In this document: piece after piece, positions 46,737-55,735 of the stretch
Layout: every line of letters begins with the position of its first letter
How positions within the stretch are numbered: the stretch's first letter is position 1
From: JAGLOK01 sp963676355
Lineage (GTDB): Bacteria; Bacillota; Clostridia; Christensenellales; UMGS416
NCBI GenBank assembly: GCA_963676355.1
Contig: OY781093.1
Location: 558,001-622,000 of the forward strand
Direction: 5' to 3'
DNA length: 64,000 nucleotides
Notes under the pieces: model-generated
Seen by the model: the letters and a program-made list of their open reading frames with translations, nothing else
The model's database searches: none
What the model was told of the DNA's origin: nothing
Program-made: the position numbers and the translations under genes

Positions 46737-48284
46737 ATGTACAAGGTTATTATAGTTGATGATGAAAAACAGATTCTTGATGGGCTTTTAAAACTGATAA
46801 AGTGGTCGGAGTTTGATTTTGAAGTTTGTGCGACGGCTAGAAATGGACTTGAAGCCATACCACTTATAAAAATGCATAAACCAGACCTTATACTAACCGA
46901 CATCAGAATGCCGAAGATGGACGGGCTGCAAATGATTGAGTGCATAAGAAAAAGTATTAAAAAAGACATTGAATTCATGATACTCAGTGGTTTTAGTGAA
47001 TTCCAGTATGCACAAAAAGCTATGCAGTATAATGTGCGGGATTATATTCTTAAGCCTTTTGATGAAGCGGAGCTGTATGCAAAACTAATCGAAATGAAGA
47101 ATATTATCTCTGAAAAGGAAATCCGGAATAATCAAAAGATTAAATCATATATAAATAATATTATTGCAGGCGACCAATACACAGGAAATGAGCTTGTACT
47201 TGAAAATGAGGACATTTACGGGCTAAGATACATGGCTATTGAGAGATACGAAGAAATACCTTCACTTAAGAAAAATGAAAACGAAGAGCAGGCATCTGAT
47301 CTTTCCAGAATAATTACTGATAAAGTAGGCCGTGAAAATATGCGTTTTGTGTTCAAACGTGATAAAAACAAATGTCATATGGTGATAGGGTCAAGTTTGC
47401 TTAGCATTTCCGAATATGATGCCAAGCATCTGGCTAGTACTTTGTTTGATTTCTTGATTAATAGAAAAAACTGTAAAGTCAACATTTTTGTAGGCAAAAA
47501 AGTTCCAAGCTTTAAAAACCTGCATGAATCAATACAATCAATAAACAAATGTAAAAACGAGAGTTTTTATCAAAAATCCGCTTCTGTTATAATTTATGAT
47601 GAAATAAGAGATAAGCAGTATTGTAATCTTTATGACGACAACGGCGCAGTGATAAACATCATATCTTCATTTCGCAAAAATGAGATGGAGAAGCTTAAAA
47701 AATCAATAAATGAGTTGATTAACCATTTTTGCAAACTGCGGGTAGCTCCCGAGATTGTAATAATTCATCTGGACAGAATATTAGCATATATTATACAAAT
47801 CATTTCTGAAAGAACTGATAACACGGAGGAAGTATTGCAGCTTTATTCGCAGTATAAGAATGTACAAGATAAGCAAAACCTTCACTCTTTGGCAAAGCTG
47901 GTAATTGAGTTTTGCCTTTTCTGCAGTGAATTTTCGATAAATAGTGTGGTAGGAAATAACACGGACATTGTGGAGAAAGTAGCCAAGTATGTTGATAATA
48001 ACTTCATGGAGCATTTAAAGATTTGCGATATTGCTGAACGTTTCTTTGTAAACTCGGCATATTTGGGTCAGCAATTTATAAAAAAGAAGGGTATTTCCCT
48101 AAACCATTATATTAATACGAAACGAATTCAAAAATCTAAAGAGCTTTTGTTGAACACGAACTTTAAAATTTATGAAATAGCTAAAAAAGTAGGATTTGAT
48201 GACCCGAACTATTTTTCTGCAAAGTATTATGAGTATACAAACAAAACACCGTCAGAATTTCGCAAAAAAGGGTCTTTTTCTTGA
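46737..48284 (+). CDS. YesN-type AraC response regulator
   Basis: A 515-residue regulator: receiver domain with phospho-acceptor Asp55 in LTDIRMPKMDG and Lys in YILKPF near 104, a long middle region of about 280 residues, and a C-terminal AraC/XylS domain with two HTH motifs (FFVNSAYLGQQF and a final VGFDDPNYFSAKYYE). ATG 46737 follows GGGAGG. It is co-transcribed with the kinase and should activate the operon that begins at 48468. The 14-base motif at 48385 is a candidate binding site. Confidence 0.94.
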   Translation: MYKVIIVDDEKQILDGLLKLIKWSEFDFEVCATARNGLEAIPLIKMHKPDLILTDIRMPKMDGLQMIECIRKSIKKDIEFMILSGFSEFQYAQKAMQYNVRDYILKPFDEAELYAKLIEMKNIISEKEIRNNQKIKSYINNIIAGDQYTGNELVLENEDIYGLRYMAIERYEEIPSLKKNENEEQASDLSRIITDKVGRENMRFVFKRDKNKCHMVIGSSLLSISEYDAKHLASTLFDFLINRKNCKVNIFVGKKVPSFKNLHESIQSINKCKNESFYQKSASVIIYDEIRDKQYCNLYDDNGAVINIISSFRKNEMEKLKKSINELINHFCKLRVAPEIVIIHLDRILAYIIQIISERTDNTEEVLQLYSQYKNVQDKQNLHSLAKLVIEFCLFCSEFSINSVVGNNTDIVEKVAKYVDNNFMEHLKICDIAERFFVNSAYLGQQFIKKKGISLNHYINTKRIQKSKELLLNTNFKIYEIAKKVGFDDPNYFSAKYYEYTNKTPSEFRKKGSFS

Positions 48285-48384
48285 ATCTACTATGAAATAA
48301 ATATTAAAATACGTGTTTTTTTATACTAAAAATATTATAGATAACACTTTAAATATTATCTAGTTCTAAAAAAATCAAAGAAAA

Positions 48385-48398
48385 CCCTATAGTTTTTA
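48385..48398 (+). promoter_or_regulatory. Motif shared with 3010-3023, inside a hairpin
   Basis: Same 14-mer as at 3010-3023, here the left part of a hairpin (ACCCTATA with TATAGGGG, 48384-48405). It lies upstream of the binding-protein gene 48468. See the entry at 3010. Confidence 0.35.
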
Positions 48399-48467
48399 TA
48401 GGGGTGTATTAAATGATTTCCAATATAATGTAGTTATCCCATATAAAATCTATTAAGGAGGTAGAAC

Positions 48468-50183
48468 ATGAAAGTAACTAAGACATTGGTTCTTTTACTT
48501 GCCTGCGTAATGCTTTTTGCATTCGTAGCTACTGGCTGTAAGGATGAGGATGCATCCGATCCCGTTAGCAAACCTACAGCTGCTGCTAAAGAATCTGAAG
48601 AGGAAGCAACACAAGCAACAGAAGAACCCGAAGAAACCTTGGAGCCAATAACATTTACAATGTTTTCTGGTGACCAAGCACAAGCTCCAACTGAGGACAA
48701 CCCGGTGGTGCTTAAAGTTAGGGAGTTAACAGGCGTAACAATTGAGTTTGAATTCCTTGTAGGCGATCTGTTTGAGAAAATGGGCGTTATTATCGCATCA
48801 GGTGATTTTCCTGATCTAATGAACCCGAGCCAGGCCAGAGCCACAGCTATGGAAGCTGGTGTGTTTATGCCTGTAGAAGATTTAATAGTTAATTATCCTA
48901 ATATCATGAGCCATTATGAGCCCTATCTTGATAAAATGTATGCTGCCAGCGGTGGTGAACATATTTACTTAATGGATAATTACGGGCGTTATTATGGCGA
49001 CTGGGTACCGACAAGCCATAATGGCCCGGCATTCTGGATACAAAAAGATGTGCTTGCTGACGCAGGATATCCGCATCCGAAAACTCTTGATGAATACTTC
49101 GACCTAATAAAGAACTATATAGAAAAATATCCTGAGATTGATGGACAACCCACAATCGGATTTGAGATTTTATCATTTGACTGGCGCTCTTTCTGCTTGA
49201 AGAATGCTCCTCAGCACTTGATAGGCCATCCCAATGACGGAGACGTTGTTGTTGATCAGGATACATATATAGCTGAGCTTTATCAGGACAAAGACTATGC
49301 AAAACAGTATTATAAAAAACTGAACGACATGTATCATGAAGGATTAATTACGGTTGATACATTTACACAGAATTATGACCAGTATCTTGCTAAGATTGCA
49401 ACAGGCCGAGTACTTGGAATGTTCGATCAGTACTGGAACTTCCAGGATGGCGAGAAACCTCTAAAACAACAGGAAAAGTGGGAGAGGACATATGTACCGC
49501 TTGGTATCACTTATGATGGATACACAGACTGGTATCAAGAAGCACCCACATTCACAGGCGGCAACGGTATGGGCTTGACTGTAGACTGCAAAGATCCGGA
49601 AAGAGCACTACAGTATATTGACATGCTGCTTACAGAAGATATGCAAAAGCTTCTGCAATGGGGAATAGAAGGAGTTAATTATCAGGTAGATGACGATGGC
49701 ATGTTCTATCGCACAGAAGAACAGCGCGCTAATGCACGTGACAGAAACTGGGTCATCCGCAACATGGCAGACCAACTTTGGAATCAGTTCCCGAAAATAC
49801 AGGGCGTTTTCAGTGACGGCAACTGGTGTGCTCCCGGAGAGCAGCCGGATGAACTGCTGGCTGAGCAATCCAATTATGATCAGGCATTCCTGACGAATTA
49901 TGGCTTCTCAAGAACCAATGAGTTCCTGTCTCCACCACCCGCCCCGCAGTCACCTCCATATTATCCTGTATGGTCGTTTACAATTGAGGACGGCTCTGAC
50001 GCCAAGATAGCAATCAATAAGATTACTGAACTTGAAAACAAATATCTGCCCCGCATTATCACAGAGGATGCGGATAAGTTTGATCAGGCATGGACCGATT
50101 ATGTAGCGATGATACAAGATTCAGGCTATGAAGCATATCTAGAAGAAGTAAATAGGCAAATCGCTGAACGTATGGAAGATTAA
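48468..50183 (+). CDS. Extracellular oligosaccharide-binding lipoprotein
   Basis: A 571-residue solute-binding lipoprotein of the LplA class. Signal peptide with lipobox FVATGC (Cys about residue 24), an acidic Ala/Glu/Thr linker (residues 28-65), then a two-domain binding fold. Aromatic residues rich in Trp/Tyr in the central part (for example GNGMGLTVDC and YGRYYGDW) fit carbohydrate stacking. It has a strong AAGGAGG ribosome binding site. It is followed by a palindromic terminator-like hairpin and then the two permeases, which implies higher expression of the binding protein. The ligand is unknown, and no glycosidase is adjacent. Confidence 0.92.
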   Translation: MKVTKTLVLLLACVMLFAFVATGCKDEDASDPVSKPTAAAKESEEEATQATEEPEETLEPITFTMFSGDQAQAPTEDNPVVLKVRELTGVTIEFEFLVGDLFEKMGVIIASGDFPDLMNPSQARATAMEAGVFMPVEDLIVNYPNIMSHYEPYLDKMYAASGGEHIYLMDNYGRYYGDWVPTSHNGPAFWIQKDVLADAGYPHPKTLDEYFDLIKNYIEKYPEIDGQPTIGFEILSFDWRSFCLKNAPQHLIGHPNDGDVVVDQDTYIAELYQDKDYAKQYYKKLNDMYHEGLITVDTFTQNYDQYLAKIATGRVLGMFDQYWNFQDGEKPLKQQEKWERTYVPLGITYDGYTDWYQEAPTFTGGNGMGLTVDCKDPERALQYIDMLLTEDMQKLLQWGIEGVNYQVDDDGMFYRTEEQRANARDRNWVIRNMADQLWNQFPKIQGVFSDGNWCAPGEQPDELLAEQSNYDQAFLTNYGFSRTNEFLSPPPAPQSPPYYPVWSFTIEDGSDAKIAINKITELENKYLPRIITEDADKFDQAWTDYVAMIQDSGYEAYLEEVNRQIAERMED

Positions 50184-50206
50184 TGGGAATTTGCTAAGCA
50201 ATAATG

Positions 50207-50240
50207 TGGATACATAGATATCTATGTATCCATATTTTTT
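50207..50240 (+). terminator. Attenuator hairpin between binding protein and permease
   Basis: A perfect 26-bp palindrome (50207-50232) followed by TATTTTTT. It is inside the operon, 24 bases after the binding-protein stop, so it likely reduces permease transcription rather than ending the operon. Confidence 0.75.
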
Positions 50241-50262
50241 AAAGATAATGGGGAGGAACAGT

Positions 50263-51216
50263 ATGGCTGTGATGCGTAGAGCGTCTGAAAAAAATGAATA
50301 CGGCAAAAGCAATCTTATGAGGAATATCAAAAAGCAAAAATCATTGATATTGATGTCGTTGCCGATTTTAATATATGTTTTAATATTTAATTATGGTCCG
50401 CTATGGGGCCTAACTATGGCTTTTCAATATTTCAAACCTGCGAAGAGCTTTATGGAACAAGAATGGGTTGGATGGGGCAATTTCGTTAGAATGTTTACTG
50501 ACGACAGTTTTATCAGAGTAATAAGAAATACCTTGGCTATGGGCACGATAAATCTTATATTAAGCTTCGTGTTTGCAATAACGTTGGCAATTCTTATAAA
50601 TGAAATTAGGCACACATTTTTTAAGAAAGTTGTACAATCAATATCATATCTACCTCACTTTCTGTCGTGGATTATTGTTACCGGTATTGTTGCCAATTTC
50701 TTTGCAACAGGCGATGGAATTATTAATACATTTTTGATTAAATTGGGGCTAATTGATAAAGGTATTGCTTGGCTGGGTACACCGGAGTTTTTCTGGGGAA
50801 TTGTAGGAGGCTCACATGTTTGGAAAGAAACGGGGTGGAACTCTATCATATACCTAGCGGCAATTGCGGGAATTTCGCCGGAGCTGTATGAGGCAGCTTT
50901 TATGGCTGGAGCAAACCGCTTTCAGAGAATACGATACATTACATTACCAGGTATAAAATCTACTATAGTTGTATTGCTTATTTTGAATCTTGGCTGGATA
51001 CTTAATGCCGGCTTTGAAGTGCAGTATCTATTAGGAAATGGAATTGTAGCAGATGTTTCGGAGACCATCGATATTTACGTATTGAAATATGGAATCCGTT
51101 TAAGCGAATATTCACTGGCGACTGCGGCTGGTATGTTTAAGTCTGTTGTCAGCTTGATTATGCTGTCATCAACAAACTATATAGCCGGTAAACTCGGCGA
51201 AGACAAATTGGTATAG
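50263..51216 (+). CDS. Sugar ABC transporter permease, LplB type
   Basis: A 317-residue permease. Start ATG 50263 because GGGGAGG is eight bases upstream; an ATG at 50224 would lie inside the hairpin region. Six predicted helices; the EAA loop (EAAFMAGANRFQRI, about residue 215) contacts the ATPase. The N-terminal motif NYGPLWGLTMAFQ is typical of the LplB subgroup. It forms a membrane channel with the LplC permease 11 bases downstream. The ATPase must be encoded elsewhere. Confidence 0.93.
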   Translation: MAVMRRASEKNEYGKSNLMRNIKKQKSLILMSLPILIYVLIFNYGPLWGLTMAFQYFKPAKSFMEQEWVGWGNFVRMFTDDSFIRVIRNTLAMGTINLILSFVFAITLAILINEIRHTFFKKVVQSISYLPHFLSWIIVTGIVANFFATGDGIINTFLIKLGLIDKGIAWLGTPEFFWGIVGGSHVWKETGWNSIIYLAAIAGISPELYEAAFMAGANRFQRIRYITLPGIKSTIVVLLILNLGWILNAGFEVQYLLGNGIVADVSETIDIYVLKYGIRLSEYSLATAAGMFKSVVSLIMLSSTNYIAGKLGEDKLV

Positions 51217-51227
51217 GGGAGAACATT

Positions 51228-52130
51228 ATGAAAAAACGACATTTTATTAAGCTCTCGGCATCAGATATTACATTTGAAATTGTAAACTACAGTTTTATGA
51301 TGTTACTCATATTTGTAATGCTGTTTCCTTTTTGGAATACAATTGTAATATCATTAAACGATGCTATAGATAGTATCAGAGGAAACCTTTATTTTTGGCC
51401 CAGATCTTTTTCTTTATATAACTATAAGACTCTGTTTCTTAATAATAATCTCATCAATGCTTTCCTTGTTTCTTTGTCCAAGACAGTAATCGTAACGGTA
51501 TTGAATGTGTTTTTTTCTACAATGGCAGCATATATTTTAAGTCATAAGAACTTTGTTTTCAGGAAGTTCCTGACTGTTATACTGGTATCCACAATGTATG
51601 TGAATGCAGGGTTAATACCACAATATTTCCTCTATCGTTCACTTGGATTAATAAACAGATACATGGTATATATTGCACCGGCATTGATAGGGGCTTTCAA
51701 TGTTATTGTAATAAGAACATTTATAAACACTTTGCCTGCAAGCCTTGAAGAATCTGCAAAAATTGATGGTGCTGGTGATATGAGAATCATGATACAGATA
51801 ATTATACCGCTATGTAAGCCTGTGCTTGCAACAGTCGCATTGTGGGTGGCTGTAGGTACATGGAATGCATGGTATGACACTTTCATATTCGCATCATCAA
51901 AGCAATCGCTTAGCACTTTGCAATATGAAATGATGAAGCTTTTGTCTTCCGCATATGTACAAAGCGGATCTCCTGATCCGAACCTCAGACAATATGCTTC
52001 TGAGACTGTTACACCAAACTCACTAAGGGCTGCTATAACTGTAATTGCGGCACTGCCGATTATATTTGTTTACCCGTTTTTGCAGAAGTATTTTGTAAAA
52101 GGGTTGCATCTTGGCAGTGTAAAAGGTTAA
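51228..52130 (+). CDS. Sugar ABC transporter permease, LplC type
   Basis: A 300-residue permease with six predicted helices and the EAA loop ESAKIDGAGDMRI near residue 185. The C-terminus KYFVKGLHLGSVKG is complete, in contrast to the homologue at 8997, which loses it by a frameshift. It follows the LplB gene after 11 bases and closes the operon 44969-52130. ATG 51228 has GGGGAG upstream. Confidence 0.94.
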   Translation: MKKRHFIKLSASDITFEIVNYSFMMLLIFVMLFPFWNTIVISLNDAIDSIRGNLYFWPRSFSLYNYKTLFLNNNLINAFLVSLSKTVIVTVLNVFFSTMAAYILSHKNFVFRKFLTVILVSTMYVNAGLIPQYFLYRSLGLINRYMVYIAPALIGAFNVIVIRTFINTLPASLEESAKIDGAGDMRIMIQIIIPLCKPVLATVALWVAVGTWNAWYDTFIFASSKQSLSTLQYEMMKLLSSAYVQSGSPDPNLRQYASETVTPNSLRAAITVIAALPIIFVYPFLQKYFVKGLHLGSVKG

Positions 52131-52184
52131 GCATAGTATAAGTTGAGGGTTTGAACCTTTCGCATACTCTTCATTATTATTACG

Positions 52185-52340
52185 GAACGTTATAAAATGC
52201 TAAAAAGGGCGCTAGAAAACGAATATGGCGTATCAAGATCGGAAATTCGTGGGTGGATTAAAAAATACAGTAAGATTGAAATAGATAATAAGCAAATCGT
52301 AACAATGGCAGAATATAAGAAACTGCAAAAGAAATTTTGA
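52185..52340 (+). pseudogene. IS3-family transposase OrfA fragment
   Basis: A 51-codon open stretch ending at TGA 52338-52340. It contains the HTH segment YGVSRSEIRGWIKKY of an IS3-type OrfA, with the usual flanks. The coiled-coil leucine zipper and the rest of OrfA are missing. It is the right-hand counterpart of the OrfB remnant at 44371, on the other side of the sugar operon, and in the same orientation. Confidence 0.65.
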
Positions 52341-52385
52341 CTTCAAATTTCGAGGAGGATTTCGACAACCTATTAGGATTCAAGG

Positions 52386-52426
52386 CGGATTTGCTGGAGT
52401 TTACAAAGTAAACTGGAGTAAATCCG
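52386..52426. repeat. Structured hairpin with symmetric internal loop
   Basis: Outer arms CGGATTT (52386-52392) and AAATCCG (52420-52426), a five-by-five internal loop, and inner arms AGTTTAC/GTAAACT around AAA. It is in a 430-base gap with no gene. It could be an insertion-sequence end or a small RNA element; nothing more can be said. Confidence 0.45.
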
Positions 52427-52688
52427 TATGCGCAGTGTTTCTAATATCCGCAGGCCCACTTCTTGCTCCACCTACTATTTTAATAGGTTGAGCTATTCTG
52501 CTGGTTACTTAACTTTGCAAGAATATGGGCTTTTCTAAAAAAATTTTTTGTATATCCAATTGCTTTTAACTTAACTAAGTGAAGGGGATTGCAGACTCCT
52601 GAACCAAGTGTGCCTTTTCACCGTATAATCTTCACGTCTCACATCAGTTATTAATCACAATAAGTTTCGCAGTTCGGGGCTTTTTTTA

Positions 52689-52717
52689 TTGACATGAAAA
52701 GCTATATCATTTATATT
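52689..52717 (+). promoter_or_regulatory. Strong promoter of the PadR/surface-protein operon
   Basis: Perfect TTGACA (52689-52694), a 17-base spacer, and TATATT (52712-52717). Confidence 0.75.
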
Positions 52718-52723
52718 ATTTAC

Positions 52724-52740
52724 TATATCGCTTCGATATA
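52724..52740 (+). promoter_or_regulatory. Operator-like inverted repeat at the PadR transcription start
   Basis: Arms TATATCG and CGATATA around CTT lie six bases after the -10 box, covering the start site. This is the expected place for autorepression by the PadR protein encoded next. Confidence 0.6.
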
Positions 52741-52773
52741 TAGCAATACGATAATATGCAGGAGGATAATAAA

Positions 52774-53301
52774 ATGCTGGAATATATACTTCTGGGCTTC
52801 TTAATGGAATACGACCAGAACGGATATCAGATGAAGCAGCACATGGCGCTGGGCACATCAAACTTCATGAACGCGAGCTACGGCAGCCTGTATCCGGCTC
52901 TTAAAAGGCTTATCGACAAAGGGCTGATTGAAGCCAGAGAAGCCGTGGAAAACGGGAAATATACAAAGATATACTCTATAAACGAAAATGGAAGAAAAGA
53001 GTTTTTAAATTGGCTTAAAGTGCCGGCGGAAGTGGCGCCGAATGCGCATGATCATTTGCAGAAGCTCTATTTCTACGACTTTTTGGATGAAGAAACGAAA
53101 AAAGAGCACTATAGATATTACATAAAAAAAGCTCAGAAAGAAAAACAAACGCTCATTGACATCATACCGCAGGCTCTCGTTCAGGCAGGCTTTGACAGGC
53201 AGCAGACTATGGAATACGGCATAAAATATTATGAGAGCTTAATCGAGTTTTATAACGGGCTGCTAAACGGCGGTTCGGACATATCGAAATATATAAAATA
53301 G
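52774..53301 (+). CDS. PadR-family transcriptional regulator
   Basis: A 175-residue winged-helix regulator. ATG 52774 is chosen because AGGAGG lies nine bases upstream; it gives MLEYILLGFLMEYDQNGYQM, the normal PadR N-terminus. The wing follows around KIYSINENGRKEFLNWL, and the C-terminal half is the helical dimerisation domain. It is transcribed from a strong promoter with an operator-like palindrome and is followed after 36 bases by the surface-protein gene, so it probably controls that gene and itself. It is only distantly similar to the PadR at 21857. Confidence 0.9.
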   Translation: MLEYILLGFLMEYDQNGYQMKQHMALGTSNFMNASYGSLYPALKRLIDKGLIEAREAVENGKYTKIYSINENGRKEFLNWLKVPAEVAPNAHDHLQKLYFYDFLDEETKKEHYRYYIKKAQKEKQTLIDIIPQALVQAGFDRQQTMEYGIKYYESLIEFYNGLLNGGSDISKYIK

Positions 53302-53337
53302 AAGAAGATTGTAGATTAAAATCGGAGAAAAATTCAA

Positions 53338-55545
53338 ATGAAGAAGAAATTGACGGCCCTCATTTTTGCATTACTTATTATGACGACCCTTATTCAGCCG
53401 ACAGCCCATGCAAGTACTTTCTCTCTTAATTCAATGCATAGTTACATGACATTCAATTTTGCAGATAAAGCTATACAGAAAGGCGACATTATATTTATCG
53501 ATGCAGGCGCTCAAAATGTAAAACTTGTCGGCGACCCGAGCGTTACATATTATGATGTAATGATAAATTTGGAATCCCATGGGGGATGCAAGTTTATAAT
53601 AGAAAATCTTAATATCACAGGAATGTATGGAGATAACACCACGCCAATTGTTGTACATGGCACCGGAAACACCATGGAGGTGCGCGGCACATGCAATATA
53701 CTGGCTCCCGTTGATGTGGGGATTCAGGTGGAATCGGGCGACGAGCTTACTATAACAGGAAATGGCACACTGAATGTTCGCGGCGGATATAATATTCAGA
53801 AAGCAGGCGCGGGAATCGGCGGAAGATATCAAGAAAACAGCGGAACTGTAAACTTCAAAGGCTCAGTAAAGGCGAACGTAGAAGGGGGAACTTACGCTTC
53901 AGCTATTGGCGGCGGAGGCGGTTATTTAGAAATTTTAGGCTATCATCCATGGTCTAGGATGCATCCCGGCGGCAACGGAGGAAGTGTAAATGTTTTTGAA
54001 AATGCGATAGTTTATGCTGATGGCTCATCTTCCCATATAGGCGCAGGCACAACAAACAGCAATTCCGGAACTCTGAGTGTATCAGGCAATGCCGCTGTCT
54101 TTTTTAGGACTAATGAACAGTCAACTCTTCCGAGCTTAAATTTATCTTCAAATCACAGCTACATCGCGGGCGGTTATAAGTTCGGCTACTCAGTTTCCGG
54201 AAATGTAGGTGCCTCGATTACAACAAAAAGCCTGTGCACCATAACATATGACGCCAACGGCGGCACAGGAAGCAAGAGCAGTAAATATGAGCAGGATAAG
54301 ACCGTCACGCTTTATGACGGCACTGCATTTATGCGCGACGGATATACGCTTACCGGATGGGCGTCGAGTGCGGACGGCATAAAAGACTATGACTTGTCGG
54401 AAAGCTTCACTTTGCAGAATTCCGATGTGACTTTATATGCGGCATGGTCGCCCTATGACATATCATACGATTTGGACGGCGGCACAAACAATGCCTCAAA
54501 CCCTGCGACCTACGAAACAGTCAGCACACCCATTGCGCTGACGCCTCCGTCAAAGGATGGATGCACATTCATCGGCTGGTATGATGGCGCGGATTTTTCA
54601 AGCGCAAACAAAGTGAGCGAAGTCCCTCTGGGCACCGCAGGTAACCTGAAATATTACGCAAAATGGAACACTATTCCCACTCTGAAGCCAGAGATAGTCG
54701 AAAGCGTTTCGGAATCTGTCATGGTAAACAACGCATATAGTATTAGACTGACAGACTTTTTCATCGATGCGGACGGAGACACTCTGTCGTATCTGGTTTC
54801 TGTAAACGGCGGTGCATTTTCCGCGGTGTCGGCAGATTTCAGTTGCATTCCCGCCGTTGCTGGAATAACCGACCTATATTTCAAGGCAAGTGATGGAAAT
54901 GCCGATTCTGTGAAAGTATATCATGTAAAGCTCACTGCTGTAAGCCCAACACAGGCACCTACTTCAGTGCCCACTCCTACGAAGCCATCATCGCACAGAA
55001 CTCATTCTCCCTCAATGACGGCGGCACCTACGCAAACGGCTGATCCTTCACAAACGACTGCATCTGCCGCAAGCGAAATACCTTCTCCTGCGCTGACACC
55101 GTCTGCCACTGCATTGCCATCGGCGACTGCGATGCAGGAATCTGCTGAGACGGCTACACCTGCTGTGATTACAACCGATGTGAAGCAAGACGAGGACGGC
55201 GAAACAGTAATTGTGATAGATACCAACTCTCTCCCTGACGGGACAGAAGCTGTGAAGATGCCGGATGGTCGTATTATACCGATTGATAGCGCACAAGGCG
55301 GCTCTGTAACGATTAAAGTGACGCCTGAGATGAGCGGAAGCGACGGCACCGTAACGCTCGTCATGCTGGGAGAAGACCAGACAGCGCTAGGTTACTACAA
55401 CGTCGCCGTACCTTCCGACAATAAAGGGCCTGATTTACCCTTATGGCTTATAATATTGGGCGGGGGAGTTGTGCTTTTCTGGGCAGTGTACGCTGTGGCA
55501 TGGGTGAATAGGACAAAAACCAATCCCAGATATATCCGAAGATAA
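53338..55545 (+). CDS. Membrane-anchored surface protein with InlB-type repeats
   Basis: A 735-residue exported protein. Signal peptide (residues 1-25); a beta-helix-like domain with GAGIGG and AIGGGGG repeats (about 60-300) like that of the protein at 38568; two Listeria-Bacteroides/InlB repeats of about 70 residues (305-445, each ending LYAAW or YYAKW); a region with an FIDADGDTLSY motif; a long Thr/Pro/Ser linker (about 540-610); the membrane-proximal module VIVIDTNSLPDGTEAVKMPD, homologous to that in the 38568 protein; and a membrane helix near 700-720 with a basic tail. It ends the PadR operon. GC content is above the surroundings. Adhesion or carbohydrate binding is likely but not shown. 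Confidence 0.83.
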   Translation: MKKKLTALIFALLIMTTLIQPTAHASTFSLNSMHSYMTFNFADKAIQKGDIIFIDAGAQNVKLVGDPSVTYYDVMINLESHGGCKFIIENLNITGMYGDNTTPIVVHGTGNTMEVRGTCNILAPVDVGIQVESGDELTITGNGTLNVRGGYNIQKAGAGIGGRYQENSGTVNFKGSVKANVEGGTYASAIGGGGGYLEILGYHPWSRMHPGGNGGSVNVFENAIVYADGSSSHIGAGTTNSNSGTLSVSGNAAVFFRTNEQSTLPSLNLSSNHSYIAGGYKFGYSVSGNVGASITTKSLCTITYDANGGTGSKSSKYEQDKTVTLYDGTAFMRDGYTLTGWASSADGIKDYDLSESFTLQNSDVTLYAAWSPYDISYDLDGGTNNASNPATYETVSTPIALTPPSKDGCTFIGWYDGADFSSANKVSEVPLGTAGNLKYYAKWNTIPTLKPEIVESVSESVMVNNAYSIRLTDFFIDADGDTLSYLVSVNGGAFSAVSADFSCIPAVAGITDLYFKASDGNADSVKVYHVKLTAVSPTQAPTSVPTPTKPSSHRTHSPSMTAAPTQTADPSQTTASAASEIPSPALTPSATALPSATAMQESAETATPAVITTDVKQDEDGETVIVIDTNSLPDGTEAVKMPDGRIIPIDSAQGGSVTIKVTPEMSGSDGTVTLVMLGEDQTALGYYNVAVPSDNKGPDLPLWLIILGGGVVLFWAVYAVAWVNRTKTNPRYIRR

Positions 55546-55640
55546 AAACTGAGCCTATAAGAGATGGGAGGCGGAAACACCGTTTTTCCTCTCTTATTTA
55601 ATTTTATTAATATATTATATTTTAGTGTCAACTTAAGGGG

Positions 55641-55671
55641 GAGCCTACCTAGTGTCAGATGGCTCTTTTTT
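55641..55671 (+). terminator. Terminator of the PadR/surface-protein operon
   Basis: Stem GAGCC/GGCTC (55641-55645 with 55661-55665) and a T-run. A weaker hairpin lies earlier, near 55557-55600. Confidence 0.6.
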
Positions 55672-55735
55672 ATTATTTAAGGATAAATATTAGTTTTAAA
55701 TGATAAAAAGTATTTTTCAATTGGGAAGAATGCTT

